Assembly (NCBI GenBank): GCA_043745195.1
Contig: JAYTTF010000100.1
Location: 7,406-71,405, forward strand
Direction of reading: 5' to 3'
Source: JANXSF01 sp043745195
GTDB taxonomy: Bacteria; Acidobacteriota; Terriglobia; Bryobacterales; Bryobacteraceae
Length of the DNA stretch: 64,000 nucleotides
Below, in pieces: positions 44,085 to 52,653 of the stretch. The position numbers and the translations under genes are program-made. The notes beneath the pieces are model-generated. The model saw only the letters and a program-made list of their open reading frames with translations, was not told the origin of the DNA and made no database searches. Each line of letters opens with the position of its first letter. The first letter of the stretch is position 1.

Positions 44085-45605
44085 CTAACGTACTTGCGGG
44101 AAGCCCAGTTCCACCTTACTGGTGCTAGGGTCAGGCCAGCGGCTTGTGACCACTTTGGCTCGTGTATAAAAATGCACTCCCTCGGGTCCATACATATGCA
44201 AATCCCCAAACAAGGAGGCTTTCCAACCGCCGAAGCTATAGTAGGCGACTGGCACCGGGATGGGCACGTTAACACCAACCATGCCAGCCTCCACATCGAA
44301 TTGGAATTGACGGGCAACGCCGCCGTCCCTGGTAAAGATCGCTGCCCCGTTACCGAATGGATTGTTGTTGATCATGCGCAGCGCTTCCTCATAAGTCTGC
44401 ACGCGCACAAGGCCAAGCACTGGGCCGAAAATTTCGTCTTCATAACATTTCATCCCAGGCTTCACATTGTCGATCAATGATGTTCCCAGGAAAAACCCGT
44501 CGCCTTTAAATGCAGGTTCGCTCCGGCCATCGACGGTCAACTTTGCTCCTTCCTTCTCCGCTCCGGCAACGTAGGACGCAACTTTATCGCGATGCTCGCG
44601 GGAAATTAACGGACCCATCTCGTTGCCTTCCTCCATACCGGGACCCACCTTGATTTTCGCCATCCTTTCCTTGATTGCTTCAATCAGCGGGTCAGCTACG
44701 TTGCCCACGGCCACTACCATCGAGATGGCCATGCAACGTTCCCCGGCAGAGCCGTAAGCCGCAGAAACAGCCGCGTCGGCGGCCATGCCAATATCGGCAT
44801 CGGGCAGTACCAGCATATGATTCTTGGCGCCCCCCAAAGCTTGCACGCGCTTACCGTGGCGGGTGCCGGTTTCATAAACGTACTTGGCGATGGGCGTCGA
44901 ACCTACGAAGCTGATGGCTTTCACATCGGGATGTTCCAGCAGCCGGTCTACGGCAACTTTGTCTCCGTGAAGAACAGTAAACACGCCATCCGGCAGACCG
45001 GCTTGTTGCAGCAACTCAGCCAGATAAAGGGTGACGGTTGGATCCTTTTCCGACGGCTTCAGGATGAACGCGTTTCCGCAGGTGATGGCATTGGCAAACA
45101 TCCACATGGGTACCATGGCGGGAAAGTTGAACGGCGTGATGCCCGCTACCACTCCCAGTGGTTGGCGGATCTGATATACGTCCACGCCACGGCTGACTTG
45201 TTCGGAATATCCGCCTTTAAGTAGGTTAGGAACTCCGCAAGCGAACTCGATGTTTTCGAGGCCCCGGGCAACTTCGCCCATTGCATCGGCAACAGTTTTT
45301 CCGTGCTCCATTGTCAGCAGTTCAGCAATGCGGCGTCGATTGGCATCCACCAGTTCACGCATCTTAAACATTACTTCGGCCCTGCGTGAAAGCGGTGTGG
45401 ATCGCCATGCCAGGAATGCTTCCTTGGCGACGGCCACCGCATGGTCCACTTCTGCAACGCTAGCCAGATCGACATTGGCTTGAGGTTGGCCAGTGGCGGG
45501 GTTCCACACCACCGACGACCTGCCGGACTTTGAAGGAAACGGCTTACCGCCGATCCAATGATTGACGCTCCGTAGAGCGACTGCTGGTTCTTGTACCGTT
45601 GTCAT
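44085..45605 (-). CDS. mmsA: CoA-acylating (methyl)malonate-semialdehyde dehydrogenase
   Basis: The 506-residue aldehyde dehydrogenase has the NAD-binding region ITPFNFPAMVP, typical of this subfamily, and the catalytic Cys291 in AYGSAGERCMA. It converts malonate semialdehyde to acetyl-CoA or methylmalonate semialdehyde to propionyl-CoA, with CO2 release. It is the last gene of the pyrimidine catabolic operon and supplies the final step after transamination of beta-alanine or 3-aminoisobutyrate. The gap to the aminotransferase gene is three bases. Confidence 0.92.
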   Translation of the reverse strand: MTTVQEPAVALRSVNHWIGGKPFPSKSGRSSVVWNPATGQPQANVDLASVAEVDHAVAVAKEAFLAWRSTPLSRRAEVMFKMRELVDANRRRIAELLTMEHGKTVADAMGEVARGLENIEFACGVPNLLKGGYSEQVSRGVDVYQIRQPLGVVAGITPFNFPAMVPMWMFANAITCGNAFILKPSEKDPTVTLYLAELLQQAGLPDGVFTVLHGDKVAVDRLLEHPDVKAISFVGSTPIAKYVYETGTRHGKRVQALGGAKNHMLVLPDADIGMAADAAVSAAYGSAGERCMAISMVVAVGNVADPLIEAIKERMAKIKVGPGMEEGNEMGPLISREHRDKVASYVAGAEKEGAKLTVDGRSEPAFKGDGFFLGTSLIDNVKPGMKCYEDEIFGPVLGLVRVQTYEEALRMINNNPFGNGAAIFTRDGGVARQFQFDVEAGMVGVNVPIPVPVAYYSFGGWKASLFGDLHMYGPEGVHFYTRAKVVTSRWPDPSTSKVELGFPQVR

Positions 45606-45608
45606 TTT

Positions 45609-46958
45609 CTATCTCCCCGCACCAATCGTGGCCAGTTCGGAAGCCAGCGCCTGATCTACTAAATCAAGGCCTCTTTCTACAATATCCAATCCGTATCGTA
45701 GTTCCTCTTCAGTAACAATCAACGGCGGACAAATCCACAACATGTTGAAGCGGCTGAAGGCGTAAACGTGATTTTTCCTGAGGTGCGCGGCCAGCATGGC
45801 CATCTCCGGACTCGACCCGTTATATGGCGCAAGCGGTTCGCGGGTGACCTTGTCTTTCACCAGTTCAATGACAGAGAACAGCCCTTTATAACGCACATCA
45901 CCCACGCATGGATGTTTGCGCTTCATCGATTCTAAAACTGAGGCAAGATACGCACCTTGCCTTTCCACGTTTTCAAAAACATGGTCTTCTTCGTACATGC
46001 TCAAGTTAGCAATGGCCGCCGCGCAAGAAACTGGATGGCCACTATAGGTGAGCCCGCCCCATAGCATATTGGTCTCAAAGTAGCGAGCAATGGCATCGGA
46101 GACAACCACGGCTCCAAGCGGCATGTAGCCACTTGTCAGGCCTTTGGCACAAGTAACAATGTCAGGTTGAATGCCATAGTGTTGGGTGGCGAGCCACTTG
46201 CCAGTACGGCCAAAACCACTCATCACTTCGTCGTCAATCAGCAGGATGCCGTACTTGTCACAAAGAGTGCGCAGCTTGAGGTAGTAATCGTCAGGGGGCA
46301 CTAATAACCCATTGGAACCAGTGATGCCTTCCACTAAAATGGCGGCAATTGTGTTGGGTCCCTCCAGTTGAATAATTTCTTCAATGTGGCTGACGCATTC
46401 GCGATGGCAGGTCTCTACTTTCTGGCCGAACGGGCAACGATAGCAATAGGGATCAAAGACACGCACTATGCCGGGAACACCTGGTTCTACGGGCCATCGA
46501 CGTGGATCGCCACTGGCAGTCATCGCTCCCATGGTGGCACCGTGATAGGAGCGGTATCGCGTAATGATCTTGTCGCGTCCGGTGAACAGCCGGGCTATTT
46601 TCATAGCGTTTTCGTTGGCTTCAGCGCCACCAAGCGTGTAAAAACTCTTGGCAAGGCCAGTGACTTCGGCGAGTTTCTTGCCCAGAACTCCACGTGGTTC
46701 CGTGGCGAAACTGGGGCCGGCGAAGCAGAGTTCGTCCACCTGCTTTTTGATAGCCTCAATGATTTTCGGATGTTGATGACCGGCATTTAAATTGATGAGC
46801 TGCGAACTGAAATCGAGCCACCGATTATCATCGCCGTCCCAAAACCAGACGCCCTGCCCTTTCTTCAAATGCATGGGGTTTGCAGTGCCTTGGACTGACC
46901 ATGAGAAAAGAGTGTAGTCGCGATTTTCCTGAATGATTTCGGGGGATGTGCGTTGCAT
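45609..46958 (-). CDS. Class III aminotransferase, probably beta-alanine/3-aminoisobutyrate:oxo-acid
   Basis: The 449-residue PLP enzyme shows FYTLGGAEANENAMK, the Asp in LIDDEVMSGFGRTG and the Lys region VTCAKGLTSGYMP. It carries the same inserted Cys motif (CX2CX8CX3C starting CYRCPFG) as the other aminotransferase in the window. Located between the carbamoylase and the semialdehyde dehydrogenase of the pyrimidine operon, it most likely converts beta-alanine to malonate semialdehyde and 3-aminoisobutyrate to methylmalonate semialdehyde. The amino acceptor cannot be deduced from the sequence. Confidence 0.88.
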   Translation of the reverse strand: MQRTSPEIIQENRDYTLFSWSVQGTANPMHLKKGQGVWFWDGDDNRWLDFSSQLINLNAGHQHPKIIEAIKKQVDELCFAGPSFATEPRGVLGKKLAEVTGLAKSFYTLGGAEANENAMKIARLFTGRDKIITRYRSYHGATMGAMTASGDPRRWPVEPGVPGIVRVFDPYCYRCPFGQKVETCHRECVSHIEEIIQLEGPNTIAAILVEGITGSNGLLVPPDDYYLKLRTLCDKYGILLIDDEVMSGFGRTGKWLATQHYGIQPDIVTCAKGLTSGYMPLGAVVVSDAIARYFETNMLWGGLTYSGHPVSCAAAIANLSMYEEDHVFENVERQGAYLASVLESMKRKHPCVGDVRYKGLFSVIELVKDKVTREPLAPYNGSSPEMAMLAAHLRKNHVYAFSRFNMLWICPPLIVTEEELRYGLDIVERGLDLVDQALASELATIGAGR

Positions 46959-47010
46959 AAGACTGCCTTTATCGTATTCCTTACTAACGAAAGAATCAAT
47001 GCTTGTTGGA

Positions 47011-47145
47011 GGGCAGGCCCCCTGGCCTGCGGCTGGCGCCCTCGCCAGCCTGTGTAGGGCTGGGAAACATTGCTAAGTTTTGGGAAATGCGGTTTGCTTG
47101 AGCAGCCGGACGAGGGCGTCCGGCCGCAGGCCAGGGGGCCTGCCC
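47011..47145. repeat. REP/BIME-like inverted repeat pair
   Basis: A 23-base arm at 47011-47033 (beginning GGGCAGGCCCCCTGG) is repeated as its exact reverse complement at 47123-47145. Inside the loop are two smaller hairpins: GGCTGGCG CCCT CGCCAGCC at 47031-47050 and GGACG AGGG CGTCC at 47108-47121. The unit is GC-rich and lies between the aminotransferase and carbamoylase genes, inside the pyrimidine operon. It resembles repetitive extragenic palindromes moved by REP-associated transposases. Confidence 0.75.
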
Positions 47146-47186
47146 CCCAGTTGCCAAAAAACTGTGCAAATGTCTTAGAAAACCTC

Positions 47187-48428
47187 CTAAGGATTCAGGA
47201 TCCAGTGCGCCGTTTTTGTGGCCAGCTTGTCCAGGGCGATGATTGCCATTTCCAGGTGCTCTTCGCTAGTGTCTTCAATTTTGTTATGGCTAATACCCTT
47301 CAGAGACTGGACGAACATCATCACCGATGGGATGCCGGCGCGGGCCACTTCTGCTGCATCGTGGAGCGGACCGGAAGGTAGACGGTGGCATGTGCCGGAA
47401 GTTTCTCTTACGGCCTGTTCGCAAAAATCGAGAAGCTGCGGGTGAAAAGGAACCGGTTCAATATTCCAGATTCGCGACCAATTCACAGTGCATTTTTCTT
47501 CAGCGGCGAAGCGGGCGCTTGCGGCTTGTGCTTCGCGGTACATCTGCGCCAACACATCAGCGGAAAGGTCGCGCTGGTCTAAAGTAGTTTCACAGCGGCC
47601 CACCACAGCGGTCACGATACCTGGAAACGTTTTCACGCTACCCATAGTGCAGACCGCATCGGGATGCTTGCCGGCGATAGTACGAATTTCAAGAGCTAGT
47701 TTGGCGGCGGCGGCCAACGCATCGCGACGAACGTTCATGGGCGTGGAACCGGAATGCGCTTCCTGGCCATGGAAGGTAATGGCGTGGCGTTCAACGCCCT
47801 TGGTGCCAAGTACCACGCCCAAGGGTAGGCCCAAATCTTCCAGTACTGGACCTTGCTCAATGTGCAGTTCAATGTAGGCTGCGGCGTTTTTTTGTCCCTG
47901 CTCCGCTTCGGAAAAACGGTCGATTTCCACTCCGCAACTGCGAAGTGCATCTTCCAGGCGAATACCGTCTTTGTCGGTTCTACCGCGATCAGCATCGATG
48001 GAATGTTTGCCGGCGAAGGCTGCTGAACCAAGAAGGCTGCGGCCAAAGCGGGCACCTTCCTCGTCTGCCCAATCGACCACGCAGATTGTTAAAGGTGGTC
48101 GGCCATTGTATTGCGCTGCGAAACGTCGAAGTATTTCGAGACCGGCGAGAAGATCAAGGCAACCGTCCAGCCAGCCACCGTTCGGCACCGAATCGATGTG
48201 GCCGCCAATCAGCAAGCACTTTTCGGATTCCCCGCGCAGAGTGAACCAACTGTTGCCCGCTGCATCGTAATGATGCTCAATGGGGAGGCCTGTGGTTTTC
48301 GCTTCAAACCAGGCGCGGGCCTTTAGCCACATGTCCGTCCAGGCAACTCGCTGGGCTCCGTTTTCGTCGGCCGTGAGGGTGCGAAGTTCTTTGAGTTCTT
48401 CGATGGTTCGTTTGGGATTGAGGCTCAT
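47187..48428 (-). CDS. Zn-dependent M20 amidohydrolase, N-carbamoyl-beta-alanine hydrolase
   Basis: The 413-residue protein belongs to the hydantoinase/carbamoylase group of M20: GGHIDSVPNGGWLDGCLD with His and Asp ligands, WADEEGARFG with Glu, HIEQGPVLE with His, and a C-terminal His in GISHNKIED. In the operon it would hydrolyse N-carbamoyl-beta-alanine, or its methyl homologue, to the beta-amino acid, CO2 and ammonia. The start overlaps the stop of the dihydropyrimidinase gene by four bases (ATGA). The alternative functions in this family, allantoate or L-carbamoyl amino acid hydrolysis, are less likely given the neighbours. Confidence 0.88.
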   Translation of the reverse strand: MSLNPKRTIEELKELRTLTADENGAQRVAWTDMWLKARAWFEAKTTGLPIEHHYDAAGNSWFTLRGESEKCLLIGGHIDSVPNGGWLDGCLDLLAGLEILRRFAAQYNGRPPLTICVVDWADEEGARFGRSLLGSAAFAGKHSIDADRGRTDKDGIRLEDALRSCGVEIDRFSEAEQGQKNAAAYIELHIEQGPVLEDLGLPLGVVLGTKGVERHAITFHGQEAHSGSTPMNVRRDALAAAAKLALEIRTIAGKHPDAVCTMGSVKTFPGIVTAVVGRCETTLDQRDLSADVLAQMYREAQAASARFAAEEKCTVNWSRIWNIEPVPFHPQLLDFCEQAVRETSGTCHRLPSGPLHDAAEVARAGIPSVMMFVQSLKGISHNKIEDTSEEHLEMAIIALDKLATKTAHWILNP

Positions 48429-49804
48429 AAATACGTAGGCTCTCGCTTGATTAACTGGCCTCGACTGCGTTCGCCGACGAATTTGCCGTCGCGTACTTGC
48501 ACCTTGCCGCGCACAGTTACAGCAACGGGGCGGCCTTCAATTTCCATGCCTTCAAACCCGTTGTAGTCGTTGGCGACGTGCTGGTTGGCAGCGCGGATAA
48601 TGCTTTTGGAGTTAGGATCGTAAACCACCAGATCGGCATCGCTACCAACTGCAATGGTTCCCTTGCGCGGGAAGAGCCCAAATATTTTCGCCGCCTTTGT
48701 ACTGGCCGCTTCCACAAAACGATGAAGATCGAGTGGGCCGCGTTTCACGCCGTAAGTGTAGAGTAGATTCACGCGATCTTCAATGGCCGGAATGCCATTG
48801 GGGATATTTGTGAACGCATCTTTTCCAAGCATCTTTTGCGATGTATCGAAGGGGCAATGGTCGGTGCCCACCGTATCGATCATGCCGGCGGCCAGCGCAT
48901 TCCACAACACCTTTTGATTCCGTTTGTCACGCAGCGGCGGGGACATGACGTGCTTCATGCCTTCCACGCCTTTGCGTTCGGCATACGTTTTGTCCAACAT
49001 GAAATGAGGAATAACGGATTCCACAAAAAGTCGAACACCGCGCGACTTGGCAGCGATGGCGGCCTTCAATGCAGGCTCACACGAAAGGTGGACCACATAG
49101 CCGGCTGCTCCGGTATTTTCAAGGAAGGTAGCGAAGCGGCCTGTGCCTTCTGCCTCCACCGATTCGGGCCGGCTTGGTTCGTGCCACTCGGGTCCGGTTT
49201 TGCCTTCCGCAATCAGGCGTTGCTGCAGCTTGCCAACAAGTTCAGCATTTTCGCAATGTGCGGTAACAATGACGCCGAGCTTTTTGGCGAGATTCAGAGT
49301 GAGGTACATTTCACGATCTTCGACGCCGAAGAAATTTTGATAGGCAAGAAAAATCTTGAAAGAGCTGATTCCGTCGGCCACAATTTCGCGCAACTGCGAT
49401 TCCGTCTCGTCCCCAAACTTGGTGACCGACATGTGAAAGGAATAGTCGCAGGCACTGTGGCCTTCAGCCTTGGACTTCCAAAGATGATACCCTTCCAGCG
49501 CGTCTTCGTTTCGATTCGGGCAGCACATTTCGATAAATGTTGTAGTGCCGCCAATGAGCGCCGCGATGCTGCCTGTTTCATGCGTATCCTTGGCGAAGGT
49601 GGACATGAAGGGCAGGTATATATGGACATGCGGATCGATGAAGCCGGGGAACACCAGCTTGCCGGCGGCATCGATCACTTCAGCATCAGGGGGTGCTTCC
49701 AGGTTTTTTCCGATGCGCGTGATGGTTTCCCCTTCAGCGTAGATGTCTGCATGAAAGCGGGAATCGGCCGTGATGACTTCGCCGTTCTTTATGAGTAGAG
49801 CCAT
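48425..49804 (-). CDS. hydA: Dihydropyrimidinase
   Basis: The 459-residue amidohydrolase has the metal ligands of D-hydantoinases: GFIDPHVHIYLPF, the carboxylated Lys in GISSFKIFLAY, the His in IVTAHCENAEL and in GYVVHLSCEP, and the Asp in DTVGTDHCPF. It opens the ring of dihydrouracil or dihydrothymine. It stands 9 bases after preA and overlaps the following carbamoylase gene, so all three ring-opening activities are coexpressed. The C-terminus ends in RGQLIKREPTYL, with a normal family length. Confidence 0.92.
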   Translation of the reverse strand: MALLIKNGEVITADSRFHADIYAEGETITRIGKNLEAPPDAEVIDAAGKLVFPGFIDPHVHIYLPFMSTFAKDTHETGSIAALIGGTTTFIEMCCPNRNEDALEGYHLWKSKAEGHSACDYSFHMSVTKFGDETESQLREIVADGISSFKIFLAYQNFFGVEDREMYLTLNLAKKLGVIVTAHCENAELVGKLQQRLIAEGKTGPEWHEPSRPESVEAEGTGRFATFLENTGAAGYVVHLSCEPALKAAIAAKSRGVRLFVESVIPHFMLDKTYAERKGVEGMKHVMSPPLRDKRNQKVLWNALAAGMIDTVGTDHCPFDTSQKMLGKDAFTNIPNGIPAIEDRVNLLYTYGVKRGPLDLHRFVEAASTKAAKIFGLFPRKGTIAVGSDADLVVYDPNSKSIIRAANQHVANDYNGFEGMEIEGRPVAVTVRGKVQVRDGKFVGERSRGQLIKREPTYL

Positions 49805-49813
49805 GATCGCCTC

Positions 49814-51199
49814 CTAGTGAATGTGGATGCCAGCCTTATCCCTGTACTGTTTCATCTTTTCCCAATCTTCAGTTACTGCAGGCTGAGTCTTGCAGATATC
49901 ATCCCACGTGACCGATTGGCGACCGGAAGAAACTTCCACCATTTCGATGCAATGGTCCACCGGGCAGACGTTGTAGCAAAGGCGGCAACCAACGCAATCT
50001 ACTTCTCGAACTATAGGCTGAGGCCGCGTTGCAACCGCTGCCTGCTTGCCATTGGAACACACATCATAGGAATGCGGAGCAACCAATTTCCCATCAAAAC
50101 TCATCAAATCGATGCACTGGTGCGCCGTATCATTACAGGCGATATAGCAGATGTCACATTTGATGCACTTGGCCGTATCGATGCGGGCAACGGCGCGGAA
50201 GGAAAGATCGAAGTCCTTAAAATCGGAGACACGATGGAGACTTTTCCCGATGACATCATCCAGCGTGGCCATGCCTTTGGAATCCATCCAATTGGAGAGG
50301 CCATCGCACAAATCTTCCACAATGCGGAAACCATAGTGCATCACAGCGGTGCAAACCTGCAAGCTGCTTGCGCCCAACAGTAAGAACTCTGCGGCGTCCT
50401 TCCACGTGGCAATGCCTCCCATGCCGGAAATGGGAATGCGCGACCCAGACACAACAGGATCTGTCCCCAACGCGGAAAGCATATTCAAGGCAATGGGTTT
50501 TACGGCGGGCCCTGCATATCCGCCGTGTCCACCTTTGCCACCAATGTTGGGGGTCATCTGGAGCGTATCCAGATCAACGCCGATGATGGAGTTCACTGTA
50601 TTGATCAACGACAAAGCAGACGCCTTGGCGGCCACTGCTGCGCGAGCGGGCATTACGATGTTGGTGATGTTGGGCGTAAGCTTAACGATGACGGGCAGCT
50701 TGGATACTTCCATTACCCAGCCGGTGATTTGTTCGCAATATTCCGGCACTTGGCCAACGGCGCTGCCCATGCCTCGTTCGCTCATACCGTGGGGGCAGCC
50801 GTAGTTCAACTCAATACCATCAGCACCGGTATCTTCAATCTGCCGGATGATCTTGTGCCAAGCTTCCCGCGTTGATTCCACCATGGCGGAGGCAATCACT
50901 GCGCGGTCTGGCCAGGCGCGTTTCACTTCAGCCATTTCACGGAGATTCACTTCCAGCGGGCGATCGGAAATCAACTCAACGTTGTTGATGGCCAGCATTT
51001 TTTGATTACCGGAATGCCAAGCTCCGTAGCGGTTGGAAACATTTAAGACCGGGGGGCCGATTGTTTTCCAAACTGCGCCGCCCCAACCTGCTTCAAACGC
51101 TTTGTGGATTTGCGCACCGGAATTGCTTGGTGGAGCCGAGGCAAGCCAGAACGGATTCGGCGATTTTATTCCGGCAAAGCGCGTGGTGAGATCAGCCAT
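49814..51199 (-). CDS. preA: NAD-dependent dihydropyrimidine dehydrogenase subunit PreA
   Basis: From ATG at 51199 the 461-residue product has a dihydroorotate dehydrogenase-like FMN domain (LTTRFAGIKSPNPFWLASAP; ELNYGCPHGMSERGMGSAVG) and a C-terminal ferredoxin domain with two 4Fe-4S motifs, CIKCDICYIACND and CVGCRLCYNVCP. With PreT it reduces uracil or thymine to the dihydro forms. The start overlaps the preT stop by eight bases, indicating coupling. An upstream in-frame ATG would add residues inside preT and is less likely. Confidence 0.92.
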   Translation of the reverse strand: MADLTTRFAGIKSPNPFWLASAPPSNSGAQIHKAFEAGWGGAVWKTIGPPVLNVSNRYGAWHSGNQKMLAINNVELISDRPLEVNLREMAEVKRAWPDRAVIASAMVESTREAWHKIIRQIEDTGADGIELNYGCPHGMSERGMGSAVGQVPEYCEQITGWVMEVSKLPVIVKLTPNITNIVMPARAAVAAKASALSLINTVNSIIGVDLDTLQMTPNIGGKGGHGGYAGPAVKPIALNMLSALGTDPVVSGSRIPISGMGGIATWKDAAEFLLLGASSLQVCTAVMHYGFRIVEDLCDGLSNWMDSKGMATLDDVIGKSLHRVSDFKDFDLSFRAVARIDTAKCIKCDICYIACNDTAHQCIDLMSFDGKLVAPHSYDVCSNGKQAAVATRPQPIVREVDCVGCRLCYNVCPVDHCIEMVEVSSGRQSVTWDDICKTQPAVTEDWEKMKQYRDKAGIHIH

Positions 51200-52490
51200 G
51201 AGTAAGGCTCCTATGAATGGACTGGGCTGCAAGCTTGCCATCTTGAACAGCCATTACTGTGGAGGCCGAGCCTTTAGCGCGAATGCAATCGCCGCCGCTA
51301 TAGACTTGGGGGATGTTGGTCATGAAGTTGTCATCCACCTTCAAATATCCTTTGTTCGTGGTAAGGCCCAAAGCTTTGGCGATCGCCGGCTTTTCCTGTC
51401 CGATGGCTTTCACCACTTGATCGGCGGGCAGAAGGAAATTAGTGTCCGGCAACAATTCGGGGGTTGGGCGGCCGGATGCGTCGGGGGCGCCAAGTTTCAT
51501 TTGGCCGCAAAGCAAACCCTGGGCCGTTGCAGCTAGAGGTTGCGTTAAGAAACGAAACTCCACCCCTTCGCTTTTTACGAATTCGTATTCGTGCGGATAG
51601 GCGGTCATCTGGCGATCTGTGCGGCGATAAACCATGGTGACCCGTTCCGCTCCAAGACGCTTGGCAATTGTTGCGCAATCGATGGCAGTGTTGCCGGCCC
51701 CGATGACGATGACGTTGCGGCCGATGTGCATTCCGCCGGGATTGAGCTTGCTCTGTTCGATGTACGCCAGCCCATCGATTATCAACTCTTCGCCGGGAAT
51801 GCCCAGCGCGGGAGTTGCACCTAAGCCGATGCTGAGAAACACTGCCTGAAAATTGCGGCGAAGGTGATCCAGTTCAAGATTGGTGCCGAGTTCAAAACCG
51901 GTTTCAATGGTGACGCCAAGGCGCTTGATCATTTCCACTTCAGCCAGCGCGGCCTCCACCGGCTCACGCAAGCCGATGATGCCGTAAGTGGAAAGGCCGC
52001 CTGCCAGCATTCTCTTTTCGTAAATTGTAACTGAGTGGCCCATGCGAGCCAACTGACCTGCACAAGACAATCCTGCTGGCCCTGCGCCAACCACTGCAAT
52101 GCGCTTTCCTGTTGGGGGGCCAGCGTGGATAACATCGATTGACTTATCGCGAACATAGTCCATTGAGTAACGTTGCAAGCGACCAATGGCGATGGGCTTG
52201 TGCTCTGCGCCAAGCACGCAGGCACCCTCGCAAAGTTCCAGCACCGGGCAGACGCGGGCGCAAGTTGATCCCAAAAGATTCGAATCCAAAATCGTGCGGG
52301 CGGAACCGATTAGGTTGTCGGTGGAAATTTTCTTTATGAAACGCGGAATATCGATGTGGGTTGGACATGCGTGAGTGCACGGCGCGTCGAAACAGAATAA
52401 GCAGCGATTCGCTTCAACGATGGCTTCATGGGAGGAAAGTGGTGGAACTTGTTCGGCCAGCGCCTGCCCGGGGGTAACAGTCTGTTGCAA
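51192..52490 (-). CDS. preT: Dihydropyrimidine dehydrogenase subunit PreT
   Basis: The 432-residue protein resembles the small subunit of glutamate synthase. N-terminal Cys clusters (CLFCFDAPCTHACP and CARVCPVLELCEGAC) hold two Fe-S centres, followed by an FAD-binding motif VAVVGAGPAGLSCAGQLARM and an NAD-binding motif VIVIGAGNTAIDCAT. It passes electrons from NAD(P)H to PreA. A ribosome-binding site GAGGAG precedes the ATG. The leader between this gene and the transporter carries a large nested hairpin. Confidence 0.92.
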   Translation of the reverse strand: MQQTVTPGQALAEQVPPLSSHEAIVEANRCLFCFDAPCTHACPTHIDIPRFIKKISTDNLIGSARTILDSNLLGSTCARVCPVLELCEGACVLGAEHKPIAIGRLQRYSMDYVRDKSIDVIHAGPPTGKRIAVVGAGPAGLSCAGQLARMGHSVTIYEKRMLAGGLSTYGIIGLREPVEAALAEVEMIKRLGVTIETGFELGTNLELDHLRRNFQAVFLSIGLGATPALGIPGEELIIDGLAYIEQSKLNPGGMHIGRNVIVIGAGNTAIDCATIAKRLGAERVTMVYRRTDRQMTAYPHEYEFVKSEGVEFRFLTQPLAATAQGLLCGQMKLGAPDASGRPTPELLPDTNFLLPADQVVKAIGQEKPAIAKALGLTTNKGYLKVDDNFMTNIPQVYSGGDCIRAKGSASTVMAVQDGKLAAQSIHRSLTHG

Positions 52491-52513
52491 TAGCGTCTCC
52501 TCTTTTTAGATTT

Positions 52514-52564
52514 AAGCGCAAAACGGACTCGCTTCGGCGAAGCGCCGAAGCGGCCTTTGCGCTT
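52514..52564. repeat. Nested palindrome in the preT leader
   Basis: Outer arms AAGCGCAAA at 52514 and TTTGCGCTT at 52556 (9 bp) enclose an inner perfect 10-bp stem, CGCTTCGGCG with CGCCGAAGCG, with a 3-base loop. The transcript would fold here between the NCS1 gene and preT. There is no T-run directly after it on the minus strand, so it looks more like a processing, stability or binding site than a terminator. Confidence 0.6.
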
Positions 52565-52653
52565 ATAAGGTATTACAAGGCATCGGACACTACGAGGCCG
52601 ATGCATCACCTTGGGGAAGTTCTTAGTTCCTACAGTTTATCGTGATTGTCCAG

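Noticed and set aside
52514..52564. Intrinsic terminator between NCS1 and preT
   Set aside because: No T-run follows the stem on the transcribed strand, and the genes on both sides belong to one pathway.
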